A model generated the notes under the pieces. The model was not told the DNA's origin, searched no databases, and worked only from the letters and a program-made list of their open reading frames with translations. From positions 50,697-88,775 of the forward strand of contig PAPL01000002.1 in NCBI GenBank assembly GCA_002708885.1: a stretch of DNA of 38,079 nt. The letters are read 5' to 3'. The stretch is from Verrucomicrobiales bacterium. Lineage in GTDB: Bacteria; Verrucomicrobiota; Verrucomicrobiia; Verrucomicrobiales; DEV007. Shown piece after piece: positions 1-7,209 of the stretch (positions are counted from its first letter, which is position 1; the number at the start of each line of letters is the position of its first letter). Position numbers and translations under genes: made by a program.

Positions 1-2
1 TG

Positions 3-368
3 CACCTCGCATCGTTGCTTGATATAATTTTTCTATTGCTGTTATTTTTTCTATTAAGCTCAGACGCTGTAGTTCGTTCTGGCATTGCTGTTACAACACC
101 CAAGTCTTGGTCTTCATTAAATTCGGCAACTGGGGCAGATGTTATAACAGTTTCTGGGAGTAAATCTGATCAGATTTTTTTCAATGATAAGCTAATAACC
201 ATTGAGGAGCTGAAGAATAAGCTAATTAATAAACCAAAGGAGGAGGGCGTTGCTCTGCAGGTTGTAATCCGTGCAGACCAGACTTCCCGGTTCGGAGAAG
301 TAATTAGAATCTGCAATTTGGTGGCGGGTGCTGGATTTTCCCCTATCCTAGCTACTCGTTCTGAGTAA
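3..368 (+). CDS. ExbD/TolR-family biopolymer transport protein (5' partial)
   Basis: The frame is open to the left edge of the window (the codons before position 15 read H-L-A-S), so this is the 3' part of a gene and the TTG at 15 is not a start. The visible part begins inside the single membrane helix (LLDIIFLLLLFFLLSS), which matches the 'PLIDVVFLLLIFF' helix of ExbD/TolR, and continues into the small periplasmic domain, ending 'VIRADQTSRFGEVIRICNLVAGAGF', the usual ExbD C-terminal pattern ('D...yg.v..v...~~aG'). The helix Asp used for proton-driven function appears to be the D of 'LLDII'. ExbD works with ExbB to energise TonB-type proteins. A TonB-like gene follows 5 nt downstream, which supports the call. 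Family assignment is fairly sure; ExbD versus TolR cannot be settled here. Confidence 0.85.
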   Translation, partial: HLASLLDIIFLLLLFFLLSSDAVVRSGIAVTTPKSWSSLNSATGADVITVSGSKSDQIFFNDKLITIEELKNKLINKPKEEGVALQVVIRADQTSRFGEVIRICNLVAGAGFSPILATRSE

Positions 369-373
369 AGACA

Positions 374-1129
374 ATGAAGAGTGTTGCATTAGGCGTCGAG
401 GACAGTAAATCGGTTTTTATTTTTGATTGGATAGGTAAAGCAAAGAGGCCTTTTTGGATTACTGTGTTTGTCTTTCTTTCGCTCATTGCGCATCTGTTTT
501 GTTTCTATCTTTTTAGTGTCGTTTATCCTCCCCAGAAAAGGGAATTACTCAATGCATTGGAAGTGACCGTATTAGATTCATCCAATCCACAGGCGCAATC
601 TTTTTTAAAGCATATAGAGGATAGGTTCATTGCTCTTGACCAAGAGATCACCGCAGGCATTTTGGGCCAAGATCTCTCAGATACCGCTGTGAGATTTGAG
701 CCTTTCTTTGAAAATCATGTGTCTGAATTTAAAGATATTCCGGCAATTGGTAATTTCAATGAGGGCAGTTTTTTCCCTTCCGGTTCGTTATATCTTCCAC
801 CGCCTACAGGGAGAAAAGTTAAAACCTACAATGATCTTAGAGCAGATAAGATCGAGCCAGTGGTCACTTTTCTATGGGATACAGAAGAACGCACTTCGCT
901 TACTCCTTTTCAGTGGCAAGATGACATTAATGCTAATATTCCAAATGGGATTGACGCTTTAAATATTCACATTGGAATTGATAGATTTGGGAGAGTCGTT
1001 CATTCGTTACCTGAGAAGAGTGCAGGTAATGAATTGGATGAAGCAGTCATCAGGTCATTAAGGGCAATGCGTTTCTCTTCAGTGTCTGCGGAAGAAATAA
1101 CCTGGGCGATGGTTACCATTACTTGGTAA
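374..1129 (+). CDS. TonB-like energy-transducer protein
   Basis: A 251-residue protein with a short cytoplasmic N-terminus, one strong membrane helix at about residues 28-50 (WITVFVFLSLIAHLFCFYLF), a variable middle and a C-terminal domain from about 190. The end ('HIGIDRFGRVVHSLPEKSAGNELDEAVIRSLRAMRF') resembles the TonB C-terminal beta-alpha-beta pattern (V...G.V......SG...LD.aa...l...rF). This topology and the position directly behind an exbD-like gene suggest an ExbBD-energised periplasm-spanning protein. Unlike classical TonB, the middle lacks a long Pro-Glu/Pro-Lys repeat; there is only a 'LPPP' patch near 143. The ATG at 374 has no Shine-Dalgarno sequence; spacing to the upstream stop is 5 nt, so the two genes are probably one transcript. 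Function is inferred from architecture and context. Confidence 0.6.
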   Translation: MKSVALGVEDSKSVFIFDWIGKAKRPFWITVFVFLSLIAHLFCFYLFSVVYPPQKRELLNALEVTVLDSSNPQAQSFLKHIEDRFIALDQEITAGILGQDLSDTAVRFEPFFENHVSEFKDIPAIGNFNEGSFFPSGSLYLPPPTGRKVKTYNDLRADKIEPVVTFLWDTEERTSLTPFQWQDDINANIPNGIDALNIHIGIDRFGRVVHSLPEKSAGNELDEAVIRSLRAMRFSSVSAEEITWAMVTITW

Positions 1130-1148
1130 ATTACCTTATGGATTTATA

Positions 1149-1388
1149 ATGTTTCAAATATCTCTTACTAATATTCTTGTAGCGTATCTTGTCATAACTC
1201 TTGTTGTTTTGTTCGGGGTATGGCTGGCAAAGGATTGGGGGCGTAAGCGTAGGGAAAAAAAAGACAGGAAATATCGGCTCGTATGTAATATTTGTGGAGA
1301 TCAGTACGAGGACAGGTCTAAGGATGATATTCCTCCCTGCCCAAATTGCGGAGCATTGAATGAAAGGGTCTGGTTAAGTGACTTATAA
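1149..1388 (+). CDS. Small membrane protein with zinc-ribbon tail
   Basis: A 79-residue protein not assigned to a named family. It has one N-terminal membrane helix (about residues 6-26), a highly basic juxtamembrane stretch (KDWGRKRREKKDRK) and a C-terminal zinc ribbon formed by two CxxC pairs (CNIC near 46 and CPNC near 64). The basic stretch predicts that the ribbon lies in the cytoplasm. It follows the TonB-like gene by 19 nt and precedes fabF by 62 nt, so it is probably the last gene of the exbD-tonB-like transcript. The start ATG overlaps the stop of a three-codon ORF beginning at 1138 (TAATG), and there is no Shine-Dalgarno sequence. A redox- or metal-linked accessory role is possible but unproven. 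Confidence 0.7.
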   Translation: MFQISLTNILVAYLVITLVVLFGVWLAKDWGRKRREKKDRKYRLVCNICGDQYEDRSKDDIPPCPNCGALNERVWLSDL

Positions 1389-1450
1389 ATATAAATTGTT
1401 GAATAAGCTCTAATGTTATAAGTTATCATCTTATACTATTATTATCTTTA

Positions 1451-2698
1451 ATGAGTGAACGTAGAGTAGTTATTACAGGAATGGGAGTGGTCAGTCCAAT
1501 AGGCATTGGTCTTGATTCTTTTTGGTCTTCGTTGATTGATGGGAAAAGTGGCATTCAGCGGATATCTAGTCTTGATCCATCAGACTTTTATTGCCAAATC
1601 GGTGGAGAAGTTAATGAATTTGAGCCAAATCCATATTTTAATAATCCAAAGGATGCTCGTCGTGCCGATAGGTACTGCCAACTGGCTATGGCCTCTGCAA
1701 AAATGGCATATGAAGATGCTGGCATTAGCGAAGGATCCTTTGATCCTTATCGGTTCGGATGCATGATCGGAAGCGGTATCGGAGGTTTGAATACGCTTGA
1801 AAAACAGCATCAAAACTTTTTAGAACGTGGTGCGACAAAGGTTTCACCTTTTCTTATTCCAATGATGATTGCTAATATCAGCAGTGGTCTTGTTTCAATG
1901 GAATATGGTTTGTCAGGACCAAACATGTCGATCGTGACTGCGTGTGCTACGGCCAATCATAATATTGGTGAAGCGTGGAGAATGATACGATTTGGTGATG
2001 CGGATATTTTCCTTGCAGGTGGAGCAGAGGCATCCATTTCCAATATGGGGCTATCAGGATTTGGTTCGATGAAAGCATTAAGTAGTAGGAATGATGAGCC
2101 TGAAAAAGCATCGAGGCCATTTGACAAGGGCCGCGATGGATTTGTAATGAGTGAAGGGTCCGGAGTTGTCGTTATAGAGGAGCTTGAGCATGCAAAAGCA
2201 CGCGGAGCTAAAATATATTGTGAGCTTGCCGGTTATGGGGTTTCTGCCGATGCGTATCATATGACATCACCTCATCCGGACGGACTTGGAGCGAGTCACT
2301 GTATGAATAATGCATTGAAGCATGCGCAGGTTAATGTTGAGGATGTGGATTATATTAATGCTCATGGTACATCTACAGGCCTCGGAGACATATGCGAGAC
2401 AAGAGCGATTAAATTGTCATTTGGAGATAAAGCCAATGAGGGACTTTTAGTTAGCTCTACAAAGTCCATGACTGGGCATTTGCTGGGTGCTGCCGGAGGA
2501 GTGGAGCTTGCTGCTTGTGTAAAAGCTATCACCGATGGAATCGTTCCACCCACGATTAATCTTGATGATCCTGATGATGAATGTGATTTGGATTATGTTG
2601 CGCACAAAGCGCGTGAGACAAATATTGATATTGCTCTGAGTAATAGTTTTGGGTTCGGTGGTCATAATGCTTCTCTCGTTGTTAAGAAATTTAATTAA
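1451..2698 (+). CDS. fabF: Beta-ketoacyl-ACP synthase II
   Basis: A 415-residue condensing enzyme of type II fatty-acid synthesis, joining malonyl-ACP to a growing acyl-ACP in the cytoplasm. The N-terminus (RRVVITGMGVVSPIG) is diagnostic. The Cys-His-His catalytic set is visible: C165 in 'VTACATA', H305 in 'NAHGTST' and H343 in 'KSMTGHLLGAAGG', with the conserved K338. The length is normal for FabF (about 410-415). No acpP or other fab gene lies nearby, so it appears to be transcribed alone. The ATG at 1451 has no Shine-Dalgarno sequence; a TATTAT hexamer lies 8 nt upstream. FabF is preferred to FabB because of the sequence around the active-site loops, but the distinction is not rigorous. 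Confidence 0.95.
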   Translation: MSERRVVITGMGVVSPIGIGLDSFWSSLIDGKSGIQRISSLDPSDFYCQIGGEVNEFEPNPYFNNPKDARRADRYCQLAMASAKMAYEDAGISEGSFDPYRFGCMIGSGIGGLNTLEKQHQNFLERGATKVSPFLIPMMIANISSGLVSMEYGLSGPNMSIVTACATANHNIGEAWRMIRFGDADIFLAGGAEASISNMGLSGFGSMKALSSRNDEPEKASRPFDKGRDGFVMSEGSGVVVIEELEHAKARGAKIYCELAGYGVSADAYHMTSPHPDGLGASHCMNNALKHAQVNVEDVDYINAHGTSTGLGDICETRAIKLSFGDKANEGLLVSSTKSMTGHLLGAAGGVELAACVKAITDGIVPPTINLDDPDDECDLDYVAHKARETNIDIALSNSFGFGGHNASLVVKKFN

Positions 2699-2704
2699 TA
2701 TTAA

Positions 2705-3712
2705 ATGTTAACTGAAAATCATTCAGGCTTTCCAGTCACTGATCGCCGCCGTTTTATTTCAAAATCTGTGCTTGGATTCGGATCAATTATTTTATGTGAA
2801 GATGTTTTATCAAGGGTCCGAAAATTAGAGGCTCCAGTTAAAATTGGAATGATAGCTGATTTGCATCAAGATGTGATGCATGATGGGGAACGGCGTTTGG
2901 AATCTTTCGTTCAGGCCATGAAGAATGAAAAGCCAGATGCGGTCATTCAATTGGGCGATTTTGCTTATCCAAATAAAAAGAATAAACAAATATTAGAGAA
3001 CTTTCAGAATTCTAATTCTAATGCATTTCATGTTTTGGGTAATCATGAAATTGATGATGGGCATTCATTTGACGAGGTCGTTAAACTCTGGGGAATGAAG
3101 GGAAGGTATTATTCGGAAGAGCTCAATGGTTTGAAATTAATAGTTTTGGATGGTAACGAAAAATCACCAAATCACAAAAAGGGATATCCCTCTTACATGG
3201 GAAAAGCTCAGTTGTTATGGCTCAAAAAAGAATTAAATGAGTCAGAAGATCCTGTGATCATTGTGTCTCACCAACCCATTGCGGGACCCTCGAGTATCGA
3301 AAATTCAAAAGAGGTTCAGGAGATACTTCAGATTCATCGGAGTAAGATCATTTTGGCTTTGAATGGGCACACCCATATTGATCACGTTTTCCGCAAGGCT
3401 GGAATCATTTATTTTCATGTTAATTCAGCATCTTATCACTGGATAGGCGGTAAGCATCGGCATCACAGTTATTCGAAAGATGTTCATACTAAATTTCCAT
3501 ACATTGAATATACGTGCCCTTACAAGGATTCATTATTCACCACTCTGACTCTGGACCCGACTTCGGACAGCATTGATATTAAGGGGCGATCCAGTGAATG
3601 GGTTGGGCCATCTCCTGCGCAAATTGGGAAAGAACTTCATGAAGAATTAATTGATGGGGAAGAAGTGTGTTCACGCATTAGATCTAGGAGGCTGATAAGA
3701 TCAAAAAATTAG
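2705..3712 (+). CDS. Exported calcineurin-like metallophosphoesterase
   Basis: A 335-residue metallophosphoesterase with the full two-metal signature: D52-x-H54 (ADLHQD), GD at 84-85, GNHE at 112-115, the 'VSHQP' His at 189 and GHTH at 221-224. The N-terminus has a twin-arginine-like motif (DRRRFISKS, residues 13-21) and then a short apolar stretch (SVLGFGSIIL), so export by Tat is likely. The substrate cannot be read from sequence; relatives cleave phosphomonoesters, phosphodiesters or nucleotides. It follows fabF by 6 nt on the same strand and could be cotranscribed. Its stop lies 2 nt from the stop of the converging apt gene. The ATG is preceded by 'ATTAA', with no Shine-Dalgarno sequence. 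Confidence 0.85.
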   Translation: MLTENHSGFPVTDRRRFISKSVLGFGSIILCEDVLSRVRKLEAPVKIGMIADLHQDVMHDGERRLESFVQAMKNEKPDAVIQLGDFAYPNKKNKQILENFQNSNSNAFHVLGNHEIDDGHSFDEVVKLWGMKGRYYSEELNGLKLIVLDGNEKSPNHKKGYPSYMGKAQLLWLKKELNESEDPVIIVSHQPIAGPSSIENSKEVQEILQIHRSKIILALNGHTHIDHVFRKAGIIYFHVNSASYHWIGGKHRHHSYSKDVHTKFPYIEYTCPYKDSLFTTLTLDPTSDSIDIKGRSSEWVGPSPAQIGKELHEELIDGEEVCSRIRSRRLIRSKN

Positions 3713-3714
3713 TT

Positions 3715-4245
3715 TTAGTAGACTAGCAATGACTCAACTTTAGTGTGACCTAATTTTTCTTTTCCATTGAGAAAGCTGAGTTCAATGAAAAAACAGGCTG
3801 AATGAATGTTAGCTCCTAATTTTTCAACGAGCTTCAAGGTCGCCTCAGCGGTTCCGCCAGTCGCTAGAAGGTCATCCACGATGATGACTGTCTCGCTAGG
3901 TGAAATTGCATCTTTATGTATTTCTATTACTGATTTACCATATTCTAATGAATAGGATTCAGATTCTGTAATCCAGGGCAATTTGCCAGCTTTTCGAACC
4001 GGTACGAATCCAACTCCGAGTAAATTGGCTATAGCGGCACCAAAAATAAATCCTCGAGCGTCTATTCCCACAATTTTGTCAATTCTGGCGCCATTTGTAG
4101 CAGATGCCATTGCTTGGATGCTCATTTGGAAAAGTTCAGCATCTGCTAGAACGGGTGTTATGTCTTTAAATAGGATCCCGGGTTTTGGGAAATCAGGGAC
4201 ATCACGTATTGCTTTTTCTAGCTTATTTAGGTCAATATTTTTCAT
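3715..4245 (-). CDS. apt: Adenine phosphoribosyltransferase
   Basis: A 176-residue purine-salvage enzyme converting adenine and PRPP to AMP plus pyrophosphate. The PRPP-binding loop VDDLLATGGTA is at residues 123-133, and the Apt-type N-terminus reads 'IRDVPDFPKPGILFKDITP' (about 13-31). The frame extends upstream to a TTG at 4269, but the ATG at 4245 gives the usual Apt length and places the conserved N-terminus correctly, so it is preferred. This ATG overlaps the stop of a five-codon ORF on the same strand (4262-4245, ending TAATG). The gene converges on the metallophosphoesterase gene with 2 nt between stops, and is divergent from hemX. Confidence 0.95.
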   Translation of the reverse strand: MKNIDLNKLEKAIRDVPDFPKPGILFKDITPVLADAELFQMSIQAMASATNGARIDKIVGIDARGFIFGAAIANLLGVGFVPVRKAGKLPWITESESYSLEYGKSVIEIHKDAISPSETVIIVDDLLATGGTAEATLKLVEKLGANIHSACFFIELSFLNGKEKLGHTKVESLLVY

Positions 4246-4323
4246 TAATGTATAGGAGTCATAGCACAAAATTTTAGGTGTTGGAATCTATAGATGAAAT
4301 CACATATAAGTTAATTACTTATT

Positions 4324-4352
4324 TTGCAAAGCAGTTGGGCAAGGACTAACAT
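4324..4352 (+). promoter_or_regulatory. Candidate sigma-70-type promoter of the hem operon
   Basis: TTGCAA (4324-4329) and TAACAT (4347-4352) are separated by exactly 17 nt, 15 nt before the hemX start codon. Each hexamer matches four of six bases of the sigma-70 consensus. The expected start site would give a leader of about 8-9 nt, in line with the missing Shine-Dalgarno sequence. Found by eye; no transcript evidence. Confidence 0.4.
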
Positions 4353-4367
4353 ACATCCCCTCAAATA

Positions 4368-5156
4368 ATGGATCGTGATCGTTTATTTTTAGTTTGTGCT
4401 GCGGTATTTTTCTGCGGTGGCTTTTTATATGCAATTACCTCTTTGCGTAGTGGGCATTATAAAAATTCCAAATGGAATTTCTTAGCCATGTTTCTGGGCA
4501 TGATTTTTCAATCGATGTTCTTGGCAGAGCGTGGTCAAATTCATGGGCGATGTCCAGTGACCAATTTATTGGAAATACTCGTTTTTGTGTCTTGGTCGAT
4601 GGTCATTATCTATCTTCTTTTTGGATCAAGTTATAGGCTGTCATTGATGGGAGTCTTCACCTCACCTTTGGTTCTTATTATCTGCATAGTGGCGGCCTTA
4701 GTGCCATTTGATAAGGATCTGGCAATTATAGCCGCGGCCGATCTTGGCGGGACTGAGACATGGACTGAATTTCACATCGGAGTGTCGCTAATTTCATATG
4801 GATCATTTGGTATGGCATGTGTGGCGGGGTTGATGTTTCTGCTACAAGAGAAAAATGTACGTTCAGCAAAATTAGAGACATTATTTTACCACCTTCCTCC
4901 AATGCATAATTTGTCTAAAGCGGTTTTTAGACTGATGTTTTTTGGGGTCATATTATTAGCGGCTGGGATTTTTTCTGCAGAAAAAATCCCTCCTAAGGGA
5001 GACAGTCATCCATTATGGCCTTTGTATGCGATATGGATTCTCTATGCAGTGATTTGCTTAGTTGGTTTTTTCCGCGGAATGGTTGCACGTAGGCTTTCTC
5101 AGTTTGCTGTATTTGCCTTCATAGTTTCACTTTTGAGTTTGTTAATTATTTCATAA
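4368..5156 (+). CDS. HemX/CcsA-like cytochrome c assembly membrane protein
   Basis: A 262-residue integral membrane protein with about eight predicted helices, matching the cytochrome c assembly (CcsA/ResC/HemX) family. The family pattern shows in the paired helices and in 'PPMHNLSKAVFRLMFFGVILLAAGIFSA', followed by a segment with 'HPLWPLYAIWILYA' near residues 215-230. It heads hemA-hemC-cobA/hemD, the same position hemX takes in the Bacillus hemAXCDBL cluster (established for Bacillus, used here as analogy). HemX-type proteins influence GluTR levels, while CcsA relatives handle heme for cytochrome c maturation; sequence alone does not decide between these roles. Its stop TAA is followed by one codon and a second in-frame stop that overlaps the hemA ATG. 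Confidence 0.75.
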   Translation: MDRDRLFLVCAAVFFCGGFLYAITSLRSGHYKNSKWNFLAMFLGMIFQSMFLAERGQIHGRCPVTNLLEILVFVSWSMVIIYLLFGSSYRLSLMGVFTSPLVLIICIVAALVPFDKDLAIIAAADLGGTETWTEFHIGVSLISYGSFGMACVAGLMFLLQEKNVRSAKLETLFYHLPPMHNLSKAVFRLMFFGVILLAAGIFSAEKIPPKGDSHPLWPLYAIWILYAVICLVGFFRGMVARRLSQFAVFAFIVSLLSLLIIS

Positions 5157-5161
5157 AATTG

Positions 5162-6238
5162 ATGGGAGAAACGAATTCAGCTGAGATCTTTTGTGTGGGC
5201 ATTAATCATGAATCTGCTCCTGTGTCGGTTCGTGAACAAATGGCCATTCCAGAGACTAAGCTTGCTGAAAAATGTTCTTTAATTACTGATAAGGAAGGAT
5301 TTTATGAGGCGGTGATTATTTCCACGTGCAACCGAATCGAAATTTATACAGTAGCCAATCCAGATAAATATTCAAAAATTGATGAATGTTTTACTTGTTT
5401 ATATGGAGCGGAGGAAATCGGATCCTTGCCGTTTTATAAGTTTCGTGGATCTGAGATGATGAAGCATTTGTGTCGGGTCGCTAGTGGTCTTGATTCAATG
5501 ATTCTGGGGGAAACTGAAATTCTTGGACAGGTTAAGAAGTCATATGCCGCCGCTCATTTGGCAGGACAGACGTCACGTTATTTAAATAAACTTTTTCAGA
5601 ATGTATTTAAGATTGCCAAATTTGTAAGGACTAATTCAAAAATTACTCGGGGAGCGACGTCTGTGGGTGCGGCTGGAGTAGATTTGGCTGAGAAGATATT
5701 TGGAAACCTGAAGGACTGTAATGTAATGATTCTTGGAGCAGGTCAGATGGGTGAAATGGTTGCTAAAACTTTGGCCGGTCGCGGAGTCAAGGGGCTGGTG
5801 GTTTCCAGTAGATCACACGATAAAGCGGTCATTCTTGCTGAAGAAATGGGTGGGAAGGCCTACGAGTTTGATCAGGGATTAACAAGATTATATGAGGCTG
5901 ACATACTTATCACAGCAACGTCTTCCCCTCATGCCCTCTTAACTAAAGATCAGATCGGACCTGCTGTTCGTAAGCGTCGTGGTCGACCATTATTTATCAT
6001 AGATATAGCAGTTCCTAGAGACGTTGATGAGGAAGTTGCAAGTGTTCCCGGTGTGTACCTATACGACATGGACGCTTTGCAGAAAATTACGGCATCAGCC
6101 CACGCGAGACGTGAAGAGCAAATTATAATATGTGAAAATTTAATAATCACAGAGATTGATAAGTTGGAATTAGATATAATTTCAAGAGACTCTCAAAACT
6201 ATTCAGACCAAGGGAGCGATCCTCTTGCCACAGTATGA
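5162..6238 (+). CDS. hemA: Glutamyl-tRNA reductase (short C-terminus)
   Basis: A 358-residue enzyme reducing glutamyl-tRNA to glutamate-1-semialdehyde with NADPH, the first committed step of C5 tetrapyrrole synthesis. The catalytic Cys lies in 'ISTCNRIEIY' (C56 from the ATG), and the Rossmann motif is 'VMILGAGQMGEMVAKTL'. The 'RGATSVGAAGVDLAEKIFG' linker segment is typical. A TTG at 5159 precedes the ATG; the ATG is preferred. E. coli HemA has about 418 residues; here the C-terminal dimerisation helix region is clearly shortened, ending soon after 'ASAHARREEQI'. The gene overlaps hemC by 4 nt (ATGA). This is the second gene of the hem operon. Confidence 0.95.
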   Translation: MGETNSAEIFCVGINHESAPVSVREQMAIPETKLAEKCSLITDKEGFYEAVIISTCNRIEIYTVANPDKYSKIDECFTCLYGAEEIGSLPFYKFRGSEMMKHLCRVASGLDSMILGETEILGQVKKSYAAAHLAGQTSRYLNKLFQNVFKIAKFVRTNSKITRGATSVGAAGVDLAEKIFGNLKDCNVMILGAGQMGEMVAKTLAGRGVKGLVVSSRSHDKAVILAEEMGGKAYEFDQGLTRLYEADILITATSSPHALLTKDQIGPAVRKRRGRPLFIIDIAVPRDVDEEVASVPGVYLYDMDALQKITASAHARREEQIIICENLIITEIDKLELDIISRDSQNYSDQGSDPLATV

Positions 6239-7209
6239 ATAAAATTATCCTTGGTACCAGGGGAAGTGATTTAGCCCTTTTCCAAACTCGATCTGTTGCA
6301 TCTGAGTTGCGAGCGAATGGATTTGATGGAGTAATAGAAGAGCGTGTTATTCAAACGAGCGGTGACAGGTATAAAGATTTGAAGCTGACTGATTTTTCTA
6401 AAGGGCACCGTCCCATAGTGGAGAAAGGTGTCTTTACTAAGGAATTAGAAGACGCCTTGAGAAGAGGTGAAATTGACGCGGCTGTACATAGCTTAAAGGA
6501 TTTGCCATCGGAGCTTGAGTCTTCTTTCTGTATTGCATCAGTTTTACGACGTGCACCGGTTGAGGATCTTCTAATTTTTAAGAATGATGCCTTTTCCCTG
6601 GAGAATATTAATGAAAACTCTTGTGTGGCGACAAGCAGTGTTCGTAGGGCTCGAATTCTTGGATGGAAAAGACCTGACATAATAATTTCCGAAATTAGGG
6701 GTAACGTTCCCACTAGGCTTAGAAAACTAATCAATGGAGATGCTGGTGATGCTACTATACTGGCAAGGGCTGGACTGGACCGGCTAGGTTTATATCATTC
6801 TGAAACCGCTCAAATTAATATGGATGATAAGGTACTTGATTGTTTCCCACTGAGTGTTTCGGATTTTATTCCTGCAGCAGGACAGGGTGCAATAGCTGTA
6901 GAGACTCTTGCTGATGCTCCTGCACTTGATGCTCTTAAATTAATTAACGATAAAAATACAGAGGATTGCGTTAATGTAGAGAGAGAATTTCTTCGGTTAC
7001 TTGGAGCGGGTTGTGATACTCCTGTTGGAGTCAGTGCACGTTTGTTGAAAGGAGATAATGAGATGGAAATAAGTGCTGTAGTTTTTGATGAAGAAAAACT
7101 AGAATCGGAACCAAAGACTGGGACTAGGACAGATAAAAGAAGTAAATTGAATAAGATTGCATTTGATTTGTTAGAGCAAATGGGAATTGATGCATTAAAT
7201 AATGAGTGA
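6235..7209 (+). CDS. hemC: Porphobilinogen deaminase (hydroxymethylbilane synthase)
   Basis: A 324-residue cytoplasmic enzyme joining four porphobilinogens into hydroxymethylbilane. The cofactor-binding Cys is C260 in 'LGAGCDTPVGV', which anchors the dipyrromethane primer. The catalytic Asp is D89 in 'HSLKDLP'. Further family landmarks are 'GTRGSDLALFQT' at the start, 'SSVRRA' at 134-139, 'RGNVPTRL' at 155-162 and 'PAAGQGAI' at 213-220. It overlaps hemA by 4 nt (ATGA) and cobA-hemD by 8 nt, which argues for translational coupling through the operon. Confidence 0.97.
   Translation: MNKIILGTRGSDLALFQTRSVASELRANGFDGVIEERVIQTSGDRYKDLKLTDFSKGHRPIVEKGVFTKELEDALRRGEIDAAVHSLKDLPSELESSFCIASVLRRAPVEDLLIFKNDAFSLENINENSCVATSSVRRARILGWKRPDIIISEIRGNVPTRLRKLINGDAGDATILARAGLDRLGLYHSETAQINMDDKVLDCFPLSVSDFIPAAGQGAIAVETLADAPALDALKLINDKNTEDCVNVEREFLRLLGAGCDTPVGVSARLLKGDNEMEISAVVFDEEKLESEPKTGTRTDKRSKLNKIAFDLLEQMGIDALNNE

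Noticed and set aside
4246..4269. Longer apt starting at TTG 4269
   Set aside because: The extra eight residues are not part of the family; the ATG at 4245 gives the usual N-terminus.
6351..6734. 127-residue open frame on the minus strand
   Set aside because: Antisense to hemC, whose motifs are intact; a codon-bias shadow.
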